Positions 34,389-43,123 of a DNA stretch of 64,000 nucleotides are shown here, in pieces (within the stretch, counting starts at the first letter, position 1; each line of letters opens with the position of its first letter). The DNA lies in assembly GCA_024234165.1 (NCBI GenBank), contig JACKOP010000004.1, forward strand, positions 281,001 to 345,000, given 5' to 3'. The DNA comes from Pseudomonadales bacterium (GTDB lineage: Bacteria; Pseudomonadota; Gammaproteobacteria; Pseudomonadales; UBA5518). The translations under genes and the position numbers were made by a program. The notes beneath the pieces were generated by a model. The model was not told the DNA's origin. It did not search any database and saw only the letters and a list, made by a program, of their open reading frames with translations.

Positions 34389-35891
34389 TCAGGCCGCAGG
34401 TACGGTACGCCCGGCGGCCCAGAGACGCAGTGCGTCCATGCGTTCAGCCATGGTGACCGACAGCGGCACCGTGGCGCGGATTTCGGTCAGCAGATGCATG
34501 CCGTCGATCGACTGGTGTGCCGCCGCAGCGCGATAGCGCGCACCGACCACGACCTGCTCGATCTCGGCACCCGAAAAGCCCACACTCGCAGCGGCAAGCG
34601 CGGCAACGTCCAGAGCCTCGCTGGCCATGCCGCGCCGACGCAGGTGGATGTGGAAGATTTCGGCACGTGTGCTCTCGTCGGGCAGGTCGACGAAAAAGAT
34701 CTCGTCGAAGCGGCCCTTGCGCAGCAGCTCCGGCGGCAGCTGCGCGACGTCGTTCGCGGTGGCAACCACGAACACCCCGCCACGCTGCTCGGACATCCAG
34801 GTCAGCAGGCTGCCGAGCACGCGACGCGACACGCCCGCATCGGAATCACCGGTACCGATACCCTTTTCGATCTCGTCGAGCCACAGCACGCAGGGCGCCA
34901 TCAGTTCGGCGGATCGCAGCGACTCGCGCAGGTTGCGCTCGGTCTCGCCGATGTACTTGTTGTACAGCGCTCCCATGTCGAGCCGCAGCAGCGGCAGGGA
35001 CCACGCACCGGCGATCGCGCGCGCACTCACGCTCTTGCCCGCCCCCTGTACGCCGAGCAGCAACACGCCGCGCGGGCGATCGATCTGCTGCGCCAGCGTC
35101 GTGGTCGCCGCTTCACGGCGCTGGTCCAGCCAGGCACGCAGACGGCCCACTCCGGCGACGTCGGCGAACTGCTCGGTGCGATATTCGAAACTCAGCACGC
35201 CGTCGAGGTTCATCAGCTCGAACTTGGCCCGGTTGATTTCCGGCAACTCCGACTCGGTGATGCTGCCGTCATCGAAGATCGCGTTGCGCACCAGCCGCCG
35301 GCAGTCGGCATGGGTAAGACCACGCAGGCTGCGCGTGAGCTGTGCCAGGGTCCGGCTGTCGGTACGCACCCGCTGCCCTGCGTTGGCCTCCTGCCAGCGC
35401 TGCGCCTCCTCGCGCACGATCGCCACGATCCCCTCCTCGTCGGGCAGCGAGAGTTCGACGCGCGCCGCGAGCCGCGTCAGCTCCGGCGGTATGCCCAGAC
35501 GGTGGCTCAGCAACACCAGCGTGCGCGGAAGTTCGCGATAGCGCAGCGCCACGTCCTTCAGCAGCCGCACCAGCCGCGGATCGGCGAGGTACGGGTGCAG
35601 ATCGCAGAGCAGGTACAGCGCCGGCTCGCGGTGCGCCTTGACTGCCCTCAGCATGGCTTCGGGCTCGAGCAACGCATCGGACGACGGAAGTTCACCGAAA
35701 TCGAGCCGCTGCAGCCCCTCGGTGACCGACCACACGAACAGCGGCAAGGCCTCGCGAATCGCCAGGCGGGTCATCATTTCGCGAGCACGATTCTCGTCGT
35801 GTGTTTCGACGACCAGGATCGGCACGTGCGAGCGGATCAGCAGTTGCAGGTCGCGGAAGTCGTTGCCGCTGTCGGCCTCCGGCATGCTCAT
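34389..35891 (-). CDS. AAA ATPase of the Ycf46-like group
   Basis: A 500-residue cytoplasmic ATPase. The N-terminal 200 residues (LIRSHVPILVVETHDENRAR, LLCDLHPYLADPRLVRLLKD) form a domain typical of Ycf46-type proteins. The single AAA module has Walker A LLLGVQGAGKS, Walker B CVLWLDEIEKG, sensor 1 VVATAND and the arginine finger region LLRKGRFDEIFFVDLP. The plastid relative Ycf46 has no firmly known role; in cyanobacteria a link to carbon use has been reported. The start overlaps the VOC gene stop by 4 bases (ATGA), so these two are co-translated. Confidence 0.82.
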   Translation of the reverse strand: MSMPEADSGNDFRDLQLLIRSHVPILVVETHDENRAREMMTRLAIREALPLFVWSVTEGLQRLDFGELPSSDALLEPEAMLRAVKAHREPALYLLCDLHPYLADPRLVRLLKDVALRYRELPRTLVLLSHRLGIPPELTRLAARVELSLPDEEGIVAIVREEAQRWQEANAGQRVRTDSRTLAQLTRSLRGLTHADCRRLVRNAIFDDGSITESELPEINRAKFELMNLDGVLSFEYRTEQFADVAGVGRLRAWLDQRREAATTTLAQQIDRPRGVLLLGVQGAGKSVSARAIAGAWSLPLLRLDMGALYNKYIGETERNLRESLRSAELMAPCVLWLDEIEKGIGTGDSDAGVSRRVLGSLLTWMSEQRGGVFVVATANDVAQLPPELLRKGRFDEIFFVDLPDESTRAEIFHIHLRRRGMASEALDVAALAAASVGFSGAEIEQVVVGARYRAAAAHQSIDGMHLLTEIRATVPLSVTMAERMDALRLWAAGRTVPAA

Positions 35892-36367
35892 GCCATGCCG
35901 GCGCCGCTGATGGCATGCAGGGCGTGCAGGCGTACCGTGACCTGCTCGGGCGTGAGGTCCTCGATATGCGTGGCGACGATCCAGACGTGTCCGAACGGAT
36001 CGCGCAGCGCTCCGTTGCGGTCACCGTAGAACTGGTCCGCGACCCCGCGCAACTGCACACCGCCAGCAGCCAGCGCACGCGCAAAGCACGCGTCCACGTC
36101 GTCGACGTACAGCCGCACGGCAACGGAAGTGCCGGCCAGTGAAGACGGGCTCCGCTGTGGGCTGCCCACCATCTCGTCGGCCAACAGCAGCAGCGCATCG
36201 CCGATGCGGATCTCGGCGTGGGTGACCAGACCGGAGGCGCTTTCCAGCCGCAGCACTTCCTCCGCCCCGAACGCCCGCCGGTAGAAATCGATTGCTGCCA
36301 CGGCCCCGCGCACGCCGAGATACGGGGTGATGGTCGAGCAGACTCGCGACTGTGAAGCCATGGTCAT
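35888..36367 (-). CDS. VOC family protein (PhnB/glyoxalase-like)
   Basis: A 159-residue protein with a VOC fold: STITPYLGVRGAVAAIDFYR, RAFGAEEVLRLE, DALLLLADE, RLYVDDVDACFARALAAGG and the C-terminal DPFGHVWIVATHIEDLTP. This matches the PhnB subgroup, whose substrate is usually unknown. The start may be the ATG at 36367 or at 36361. It is translationally coupled to the AAA ATPase downstream and divergent from coq7. Confidence 0.83.
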   Translation of the reverse strand: MTMASQSRVCSTITPYLGVRGAVAAIDFYRRAFGAEEVLRLESASGLVTHAEIRIGDALLLLADEMVGSPQRSPSSLAGTSVAVRLYVDDVDACFARALAAGGVQLRGVADQFYGDRNGALRDPFGHVWIVATHIEDLTPEQVTVRLHALHAISGAGMA

Positions 36368-36494
36368 CGTCTTTCTCCGTTGTTCTCCTCGCCCCGCCGC
36401 CGTGCAGCATCGGTGTCGCCCGGGTTTCAGGGGTGGTATCGCCGTTTCCCGGCATCACTATAGAATCTCCGCAACCTCACGTCAGCGCCTCGCC

Positions 36495-37136
36495 ATGCAA
36501 CGCCGCCTTTCCCTGCTCGACCAGATCGTGATCGGACTCGACCACGCACGACGGCACGCCACCGGCGAGGCGCCGACTCCTGCACGCCACAGCCCTGCGC
36601 TGCTGCACGATGAACCGGCGCTCGACGCCGCCGAACGGCGTCATGTCGCAGGACTGATGCGGGTGAATCATACCGGCGAGGTCTGCGCGCAGGCGCTCTA
36701 CCAGGGGCAGGCACTGACCGCGCGCCTGGACGGGGTGCGCGCCACGATGGAGCGCGCAGCCGACGAAGAAATCGATCATCTCGCATGGTGCGCTGACCGC
36801 GTGCACGCAATGGGTGCGCGCACCAGCATGCTGAACCCCCTGTTCTATGCGCTGTCGTTCGGCATCGGCGCGATTGCCGGGGCAGCCGGAGACCGCTGGA
36901 GCCTTGGCTTCGTCGCCGCCACCGAGGATCAGGTCTGCAGGCACCTGCGCGAGCATCTCGAGAGCTTGCCCGCAGCCGATACGCGCTCGCGAGCGATCGT
37001 GCAGCAGATGCTCGAGGACGAGGCACGTCACGCAACGCACGCACGCGAGCACGGTGCCAGCGAATTCCCGGCACCGGTGCGTGAAGCAATGACGCTGCTG
37101 TCGCGCGTGATGACCGCGACGACCTACCGTATCTGA
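36495..37136 (+). CDS. coq7: 2-nonaprenyl-3-methyl-6-methoxy-1,4-benzoquinol hydroxylase Coq7
   Basis: A 213-residue membrane-associated di-iron hydroxylase for a late step of ubiquinone synthesis. Iron ligands are visible in VNHTGEVCAQALYQGQ, ADEEIDHLAWC, ATEDQVCRHLREHLE and MLEDEARHATHAREHGA, with ExxH pairs. The amphipathic MLNPLFYALSFGIGAIAG likely sits in the membrane surface. The start ATG is at 36495. It ends 11 bases before the convergent OsmC gene, an arrangement also seen in Pseudomonas (coq7 near the OsmC-type gene and crp). Confidence 0.95.
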   Translation: MQRRLSLLDQIVIGLDHARRHATGEAPTPARHSPALLHDEPALDAAERRHVAGLMRVNHTGEVCAQALYQGQALTARLDGVRATMERAADEEIDHLAWCADRVHAMGARTSMLNPLFYALSFGIGAIAGAAGDRWSLGFVAATEDQVCRHLREHLESLPAADTRSRAIVQQMLEDEARHATHAREHGASEFPAPVREAMTLLSRVMTATTYRI

Positions 37137-37147
37137 GCGCGCGGAAT

Positions 37148-37561
37148 TCAGGCGATCTCGAAATCGTGCGTGACCTCGACACCGGCCTTGGCGAGCATGA
37201 TCGAGGCCGAGCAGTACTTCTCGGCCGAGAGCTGCACCGCGCGCTCGACCTGCTTCGGGTTCAGGTCCTGTCCGGACACCACGAAATGCAGATGGATGCG
37301 CGTGAATACCGCCGGGATCGCATCGGCACGCTCGGCGCTCAGCTCCACCCGGCAGTCGCTGACCTGCTGGCGCGATTTCTCGAGGATGCTCACCACGTCG
37401 TACGCAGAGCAGCCGCCCACACCGAGCAACAGCATTTCCATGGGCCGCAGCCCGATATTGCGTCCACCACCATCCGGTGGTCCGTCCAGAACCACCGCGT
37501 GCCCGCTGCCCGATTCGGCGACGAACGCCCGATCGCCCAGCCACGTCACTGTGCCTTTCAT
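37148..37561 (-). CDS. OsmC family protein (YhfA-like)
   Basis: A 137-residue protein beginning MKGTVTWLGDRAFVAESGSG. It contains GLRPMEMLLLGVGGCSAYDV with the first reactive Cys, and SAEKYCSASIMLAKAGVEV with the second. These place it in the OsmC/YhfA group; Ohr and OsmC members reduce hydroperoxides, but YhfA activity is not established. The start at 37561 is used because upstream in-frame sequence is not conserved-looking. It sits between coq7 and crp, facing coq7. Confidence 0.88.
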   Translation of the reverse strand: MKGTVTWLGDRAFVAESGSGHAVVLDGPPDGGGRNIGLRPMEMLLLGVGGCSAYDVVSILEKSRQQVSDCRVELSAERADAIPAVFTRIHLHFVVSGQDLNPKQVERAVQLSAEKYCSASIMLAKAGVEVTHDFEIA

Positions 37562-37746
37562 GCCCGGCCCCCCCCTGTAGCGCGCGACGAACCGCACCGC
37601 TGTGAACGAAAGGCGCGCAGCGTAGCAAGCCGCTCCGCGCACGCCCAGTGGCCCCCGGCATCACCGCGTCCGTGATCGCGGGTTCGCGTTGCGGCGACTA
37701 TCATTGCCTTGACCGTGTCGCGTACTACCGAGCAGAGGTGAATATC

Positions 37747-38382
37747 GTGCCGATCGTTCCTCCAGCGCCGCGCATCCGCCATCTCGACGCGTTCCTGCAG
37801 CAGTGCCACCTGCGGCGCTTTCCGGCACGCAGCACGATCATCCACGCCGGCGAGCGCGGAGAAAGCCTGTTCTACATCATGAAAGGCTCGGTGACCGTGG
37901 TGATCGAAGGCAGCGACGGCAAGGAGATGATCGTCGCGTACCTGAACAAGGGCGATTTCTTCGGCGAAATGGGCCTGTTCGACAGCGACGAGAACCGCAG
38001 CGCATGGGTGCGCGCCAAGACCGAATGCCATGCTGCGGAGATCGGCTACACGCGCTTTCGCGAATTCGTCGAACGCCACCCCGACGTGCTGTTCGAACTC
38101 GCGACCCAGATGTCGACACGCCTGCGCACGACGACGCGCAAGGTCGGCGATCTCGCATTCCTCGACGTCACCGGCCGGGTCGCACGCACCCTGCTCGACC
38201 TGTGCCGGCAACCGGACGCGATGACTCACCCCGATGGCATGCAGATCCGCATCACGCGCCAGGAGATCGGGCGCATCGTGGGTTGCTCGCGCGAGATGGT
38301 CGGACGCGTGCTGAAGACGCTCGAGGAGCAGGGTCTGGTGCACGTGAAGGGCAAGACGATGGTGGTGTTCGGCACGCGTTGA
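37747..38382 (+). CDS. crp: cAMP-activated global regulator, CRP/Vfr type
   Basis: A 211-residue transcription factor. The cAMP-binding barrel has GDFFGEMGLFDSDENRSAW followed by VRAKTECHAAEI, including the Glu, Arg and Ser that contact cAMP in E. coli CRP. The winged helix has ITRQEIGRIVGCSREMVGRV, with REMVGR in place of E. coli RETVGR, as in Pseudomonas Vfr. The end KGKTMVVFGTR is also Vfr-like. The GTG at 37747 follows agaggtga by 5 bases and is preferred to the GTG at 37738. The stop lies one base from the stop of convergent trpC. Confidence 0.95.
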   Translation: MPIVPPAPRIRHLDAFLQQCHLRRFPARSTIIHAGERGESLFYIMKGSVTVVIEGSDGKEMIVAYLNKGDFFGEMGLFDSDENRSAWVRAKTECHAAEIGYTRFREFVERHPDVLFELATQMSTRLRTTTRKVGDLAFLDVTGRVARTLLDLCRQPDAMTHPDGMQIRITRQEIGRIVGCSREMVGRVLKTLEEQGLVHVKGKTMVVFGTR

Positions 38383-38383
38383 C

Positions 38384-39187
38384 CTACGTGGCGAACAACT
38401 CGCGCAGGCGCTCACCCGGGTCGGGCGCACGCATCAGGCTCTCGCCGACCAGGAAGCCGCGCACGCCGCGCACGCGCATCGCCGCGACATCGTCCGCACT
38501 GGCGATGCCACTTTCGGTGACGACGATACGCCCCGCAGGGATGCGATCGAGCAGTCCGAAGGTGGTTTCCAGCGAAGTCTCGAAGCTGTGCAGATCCCGG
38601 TTGTTGATGCCGATCAACCGCCCGGGCACCGCCAGCGCCAGCGCGAGTTCGGTGGCATCGTGTACCTCGATCAGCACATCGAGTCCGATCTCCGCGGCGA
38701 GCGCTGCCAGTTCACCCATCAGCGCGGGCTGTTCACGGAATGCTGCCGCGATCAGCAGCACGCAGTCGGCACCGAGCACGCGCGCCTCGACCACCTGATA
38801 GGCATCGAGCGTGAAGTCCTTGCGCAGCACCGGCAGCGCGACCACGGCACGCGCAGCCTGCAGATACGCGTCGGCACCCTGGAAGAAATCGACATCGGTG
38901 AGTACCGACAGACAGGTCGCGCCGCCGCGCTCATAGGAGCGAGCCAACTGCGCCGGATCGAAATCGGCACGGATCAGGCCGCGACTCGGCGAAGCCTTCT
39001 TGATCTCGGCGATCACCGCGTTGGCGCCGCTGGCGATGCGTTGCGCGAGTGCGTCGGCGAAACCACGCGGCGGCGGCGCATCAGCAAGCGCGGCGCGCAG
39101 CTCGCCAAGCGGCCGCACGCGACCGCGCATCGCGACCTCCTCGTGCTTGCGCGCCAGGATGCGGCGCAGGATCGTCGGTGTACTCAT
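38384..39187 (-). CDS. trpC: Indole-3-glycerol phosphate synthase
   Basis: A 267-residue TIM barrel of tryptophan synthesis. Motifs: TILRRILARKHEEVA, VIAEIKKASPSRGLIRADFD (catalytic Lys), VLRKDFTLDAYQV, IGINNRDL and VVTESGI. It is monofunctional; no TrpF domain is fused. The ATG at 39187 overlaps the trpD stop by 4 bases. It ends the trpG-trpD-trpC unit and abuts crp tail to tail. Confidence 0.96.
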   Translation of the reverse strand: MSTPTILRRILARKHEEVAMRGRVRPLGELRAALADAPPPRGFADALAQRIASGANAVIAEIKKASPSRGLIRADFDPAQLARSYERGGATCLSVLTDVDFFQGADAYLQAARAVVALPVLRKDFTLDAYQVVEARVLGADCVLLIAAAFREQPALMGELAALAAEIGLDVLIEVHDATELALALAVPGRLIGINNRDLHSFETSLETTFGLLDRIPAGRIVVTESGIASADDVAAMRVRGVRGFLVGESLMRAPDPGERLRELFAT

Positions 39188-40221
39188 GCTTCGTCCAGGC
39201 AGGAACAGAAACCGGCGAGCGCTTCGATGCGCTCGAGCGCGAGACCGGAGTGGATCACGTCGTGCGCCAGCGCGACTCCGCGGCGTACCGTGTCGGTGAT
39301 GCCGCAGAGATGGATCCCGGCACCTGCGTTCAGCGCGATCAGGTCGGCGGCCTTTGCCGCATGCGGTCCTTCGCGACGCCCGAGCGCATCGCGGATCAGC
39401 GCGGCAGATGCTGCTCCCGAATCCACCTCGAGCCCGATCAGGCTCTGGCTCGGGATACCGAGCTCCTCCGGCGACCAACTGTGCTCGCCGAGTCTGCCAT
39501 CGCGCAATTCGACCACGTGGGTGCGTGTGGCGAGGCTGATCTCGTCGAGCCCGTCGTCTGCGTGCACCACCAGCACATGTTCGGCGCCAAGCTTCTGCAG
39601 CACCTCGGCCATCGGGCGGCACAGGGCACGGCTGAACGTACCGACCAGCAGCCGACGTGCCCCGGCCGGATTGGTCAGCGGCCCCAGAATGTTGAACACC
39701 GTGCGCAGCCCGAGCTCGCGCCGTGGCCCGATCGCATGACGCATGGCATCGTGGTGCGCCGGTGCGAACATGAAGCCGATGCGCAGTTCACGAATCCCGC
39801 GCGCGACCAGCACGGGCTCCAGACCCAGCCTGATGCCCAGGTGCTCGAGCGCATCCGCACTGCCACTCGAGCTGGAGACGCCCCGATTGCCGTGCTTGGC
39901 CACGTACCCACCGGCGGCCGCCACGACGAAGGCTGCCGCACTCGATACATTGAACAGCCGCGCTCCGTCGCCGCCGGTACCGACCAGATCGACCAATGGC
40001 GCCACGCCGACGTCCACCGGCGTCGCCAGTTCGCGCATCACTTCGGCCGCGGCGGTGATCTCGTCGATCGACTCGCTCTTCATGCGCAGCGCGACCAGCA
40101 GCGCACCGATCTGTGCGTCGGTGCAGCCGCCTGTCATCACGGTCTGCATCACCGCTCGCATCTCGTGGCGTTCGAGGTCGATGCGGTTGACCACCCGATC
40201 CAGCGCTGTCCGTATGTCCAT
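39184..40221 (-). CDS. trpD: Anthranilate phosphoribosyltransferase
   Basis: A 345-residue enzyme transferring phosphoribose to anthranilate. Motifs: LVDLVGTGGDGARLFNVSSA (pyrophosphate loop), VAKHGNRGVSSSSGSADALE and NILGPLTNPAGARRLLVG. It starts 3 bases after the trpG stop and overlaps trpC. TrpG is a separate gene, as in Pseudomonas and unlike the E. coli fusion. Confidence 0.96.
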   Translation of the reverse strand: MDIRTALDRVVNRIDLERHEMRAVMQTVMTGGCTDAQIGALLVALRMKSESIDEITAAAEVMRELATPVDVGVAPLVDLVGTGGDGARLFNVSSAAAFVVAAAGGYVAKHGNRGVSSSSGSADALEHLGIRLGLEPVLVARGIRELRIGFMFAPAHHDAMRHAIGPRRELGLRTVFNILGPLTNPAGARRLLVGTFSRALCRPMAEVLQKLGAEHVLVVHADDGLDEISLATRTHVVELRDGRLGEHSWSPEELGIPSQSLIGLEVDSGAASAALIRDALGRREGPHAAKAADLIALNAGAGIHLCGITDTVRRGVALAHDVIHSGLALERIEALAGFCSCLDEA

Positions 40222-40224
40222 GTG

Positions 40225-40836
40225 TCAGCCTGCTGCCGCGCGTGCGGGTCGCGGTAATCCGAGAAAGTTGGCGAGCAGGGCGTGACCGTGCTCGGTAAGG
40301 ATCGATTCCGGGTGGAACTGCACGCCTTCGACCGCCAGCTCACGGTGGCGCACGCCCATGATCTCGTCGATCCCGCCGTTTGCGGCTTCGGTCCACGCCG
40401 TAAGCTCGAGGCAATCGGGGCAGCTCGCGCGCTCGATCACCAGCGAATGGTAGCGCGTCGCGACGAACGGATCGGGAAGTCCGCGGAACACCCCCGCGCC
40501 GCGGTGACGGATCGGCGAGGTCTTGCCGTGCATGACGTCGCGTGCGCGCACGATACGGCCACCGAAGGCCTGTCCGATGCACTGGTGGCCAAGACAGATG
40601 CCAAGGATCGGAATACTGCCCGCGTAGCGGCGAATCACCTCGAGCGAGATGCCTGCCTGGTCGGGGGTACACGGCCCCGGCGAGATCACGATCCGCTGCG
40701 GCGCGATCGCCGCCACCTCACTCACCGCGATCTCGTCGTTGCGTACGACCTTCACGCGCGCGCCAAGCTCGCCCAGGTACTGCACCACGTTCCAGGTGAA
40801 GGAGTCGTAGTTGTCGATCATCAGGATTTCGGCCAC
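40225..40836 (-). CDS. trpG: Anthranilate synthase glutamine amidotransferase subunit
   Basis: About 203 residues of a class I glutaminase giving ammonia to TrpE. Motifs: MIDNYDSFTWNVVQYLGELG, ISPGPCTPDQAG, the nucleophile Cys in LGICLGHQCIGQ, and FHPESILTEHG with the catalytic His-Glu. I chose the GTG at 40836, which has gagagg 5 bases upstream; an ATG at 40821 would give MIDNYDSF directly. The same subunit could also serve aminodeoxychorismate synthase (PabA role); the trpDC context favours TrpG. The gene upstream is gmhA, not trpE. Confidence 0.93.
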   Translation of the reverse strand: MAEILMIDNYDSFTWNVVQYLGELGARVKVVRNDEIAVSEVAAIAPQRIVISPGPCTPDQAGISLEVIRRYAGSIPILGICLGHQCIGQAFGGRIVRARDVMHGKTSPIRHRGAGVFRGLPDPFVATRYHSLVIERASCPDCLELTAWTEAANGGIDEIMGVRHRELAVEGVQFHPESILTEHGHALLANFLGLPRPARAAAG

Positions 40837-40861
40837 GGCTCCCTCTCGTTCCATTTGCGGT

Positions 40862-41455
40862 TCACGCTTGCGGAAATGCGGCGCGCTCGACGAGCTCACA
40901 CAGCACGTGCCCCAGCAGCAGGTGCGCCTCCTGGATGCGCGGTGTCGCCCGCGAGGGCACCGCCAGCAGGTGATCGCACAGTGCCGTCATTCCGCCGCCA
41001 TCCGCGCCACACAGCCCGATCGTGACCAGGCCGCGTGCCCGCGCCTCGGCGAGTGCACGCAGGATGTTCGGTGACCGGCCGGAAGTCGAATACCCGATGA
41101 ACACGTCGCCGGCAGCGCCCAGTGCCTGCACCTGGCGCGCGAACACCGCCTCGTAGCCGTAGTCGTTCGCGACGGCGGTCAGGATCGATGTATCCACGGT
41201 CAGTGCGACCGCCGGCAGGCCCGGGCGATCGAATGCGAAGCGCCCCACCAGCTCACCGGCGACGTGCTGCGCGTCGGCAGCGCTGCCGCCGTTGCCGGCC
41301 AGCAGGATCTTGCCGCCGGCAGCAAGGCGCCCTGCACAGGCTGCTGCTGCAGCGGCCAGCGCCGCGCGCAGCGAATCCGACGCGATCAAGGCATGCACGA
41401 TCTGCAGGTGCTCCTGCAGCGCGACTTCGATTGCGTTTGTTCCGGTCTGGTTCAT
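40862..41455 (-). CDS. gmhA: SIS-domain phosphoheptose isomerase (GmhA-like)
   Basis: A 197-residue SIS protein. GNGGSAADAQHVAGELVGRF and GYSTSGRSPNILRAL match sedoheptulose-7-phosphate isomerase, the first step to the heptose of lipopolysaccharide. ADGGGMTALCDHLLAVPS and IQEAHLLLGHVLCELVE supply the other zinc/active-site residues. DiaA, a DnaA-binding relative, is the main alternative; both share these motifs, so the role is not fixed by sequence alone. It lies 25 bases upstream of trpG and 150 bases downstream of trpE, inside the tryptophan cluster. Confidence 0.8.
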   Translation of the reverse strand: MNQTGTNAIEVALQEHLQIVHALIASDSLRAALAAAAAACAGRLAAGGKILLAGNGGSAADAQHVAGELVGRFAFDRPGLPAVALTVDTSILTAVANDYGYEAVFARQVQALGAAGDVFIGYSTSGRSPNILRALAEARARGLVTIGLCGADGGGMTALCDHLLAVPSRATPRIQEAHLLLGHVLCELVERAAFPQA

Positions 41456-41605
41456 GCGTATTGCTCCCTCGAATCGATGACTAGCGTGCGGCCATTCGTG
41501 CCTGACCGTGCGCGCACGCCCCCCACCCCACCACAGTGACGCCGGCAAGATGACGATACGCCTGCCCGCGGCGCCCTGAACATGGCGTCCATTTCACCAC
41601 CGTGT

Positions 41606-43093
41606 TCACTTGCGCGACACCATCGCCGCGGCGCGGAACATCGCGCGCGCCTTGCTCATCGTTTCTTCCCATTCGAGCGCCGGCACCGAGTCCGCCACCA
41701 CACCCGCACCGGCCTGCACGTGCAGGCGGCCGTCCTTGATCACCGCGGTGCGAATCGCGATCGCAGTATCCATCTCGCCATGCCACGACAGATAGCCGAC
41801 CGCACCGCCGTAGATCCCGCGTCGCGAGGGCTCGAGCTCGTCGATGATCTCCATCGCGCGGATCTTCGGTGCACCCGACAGCGTTCCCGCCGGCAACGTG
41901 GCGCGCAGCACGTCGATTGCCGTAAGTCCCTCGCGCAACTGCCCGGTCACATTGGACACGATGTGCATCACGTGCGAGTAGCGCTCCACGATCATGCGCT
42001 CGGTGACGCCGACGCTGCCGATGCGTGCAACCCGCCCCACGTCGTTGCGCCCCAGATCGATCAGCATCAGATGCTCGGCGATCTCCTTCGGATCGGCCAG
42101 CAGTTCGGCCTCCAGCGCCAGGTCTTCCGCGACCGTGGCGCCACGGCGCCGCGTGCCGGCGATGGGGCGTACCGTCACTTCCCCGCCCTGCAGTCGCGAC
42201 AGGATTTCGGGCGACGAGCCGACGATGTGAAAATCGGCCAGATCGAGGAAATACAGATACGGCGACGGATTCAGGTTGCGCAGCGCGCGGTAGAGGTTCA
42301 GCGGGTGGCCGTCGAACGGTGCGCTGAGACGCTGCGAAGGCACCACCTGCATCACGTCGCCGGCCAGGATGTACTCGCGGATACGCGCCACGGCAGATTC
42401 GAAACGTTCGCGCCCGAACTCCGACACGAACGCCGACTCGATCGCGCGTACGCGCTCGCCATCGCCCCGGCCGGCGTCGATGTCGACCGGCGGCAGGCGC
42501 GGTGCCGGCTCTTCCAGGCGGCGCTGCAGTGCATCGAGCCGTGCCTGCGCGGCGGCCGGCGCATCGGCACTGCGGGGATCGACCGTGACCACCAGCAGGA
42601 TCGCGCCGGCGAGATTGTCGAAAACGAGGAATTCCCCCGCATCCAGCAACAGGATGTCGGGCGTGCCGAGCACATCGGGAGGCGTGCCGGCTGCGAGCCG
42701 GGGCTCGACGAGACGCACGCAGTCGTAGCCGAAATAGCCGACCAGTCCGCCCGAGAACATCGGCAGGTCCGGGTGCTCGTACACGCGCTCGAGCGCAATC
42801 GTCTGTTCGATGAACACGAGCGGGTCGGCATGCGTGAACGAGCGCTGCTCATCACCGTCGCAAAGAGTGATCTCGCGCCCACGCACGACGATACGCCGCC
42901 GGCACGGCAGCCCGATGATCGAATAGCGGCCCCACTTCTCGCCGCCTTCGACCGACTCGAACAGGAAGCTGAACGGACCGGCGAATCGCAGGTACGCTCC
43001 GAGCGGTGTATCGAGGTCGGCAAGCAGACGGCGTACCAGTGGGACGCGGGTATAGCCCTGGCGGGCAAGGTGCTCGAGATCGCTGGGATTCAT
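41606..43093 (-). CDS. trpE: Anthranilate synthase component I
   Basis: A 495-residue chorismate-using enzyme. Motifs: FLFESVEGGEKWGRYSIIGL (the feedback-site region, with FES in place of the common LES), MFSGGLVGYFGYDCVR, SPEILSRLQGGEVTVRPIAG, TRRRG, LIDLGRNDVGRVA, SGAPKIRAMEIIDELEP and GGAVGYLSW. The ATG at 43093 has ggag upstream. It lies 30 bases downstream of gph in the rpe-gph-trpE run. The 150 bases after it (41456-41605) show no leader peptide or attenuator that I can support. Confidence 0.96.
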   Translation of the reverse strand: MNPSDLEHLARQGYTRVPLVRRLLADLDTPLGAYLRFAGPFSFLFESVEGGEKWGRYSIIGLPCRRRIVVRGREITLCDGDEQRSFTHADPLVFIEQTIALERVYEHPDLPMFSGGLVGYFGYDCVRLVEPRLAAGTPPDVLGTPDILLLDAGEFLVFDNLAGAILLVVTVDPRSADAPAAAQARLDALQRRLEEPAPRLPPVDIDAGRGDGERVRAIESAFVSEFGRERFESAVARIREYILAGDVMQVVPSQRLSAPFDGHPLNLYRALRNLNPSPYLYFLDLADFHIVGSSPEILSRLQGGEVTVRPIAGTRRRGATVAEDLALEAELLADPKEIAEHLMLIDLGRNDVGRVARIGSVGVTERMIVERYSHVMHIVSNVTGQLREGLTAIDVLRATLPAGTLSGAPKIRAMEIIDELEPSRRGIYGGAVGYLSWHGEMDTAIAIRTAVIKDGRLHVQAGAGVVADSVPALEWEETMSKARAMFRAAAMVSRK

Positions 43094-43123
43094 ACAGGCT
43101 CCGGATTCTACTGCAAGCGGCAC

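Noticed and set aside
41456..41605. Possible trp attenuator between trpE and gmhA
   Set aside because: I found no Trp-codon leader peptide, and no pair of alternative hairpins with a T-tract.
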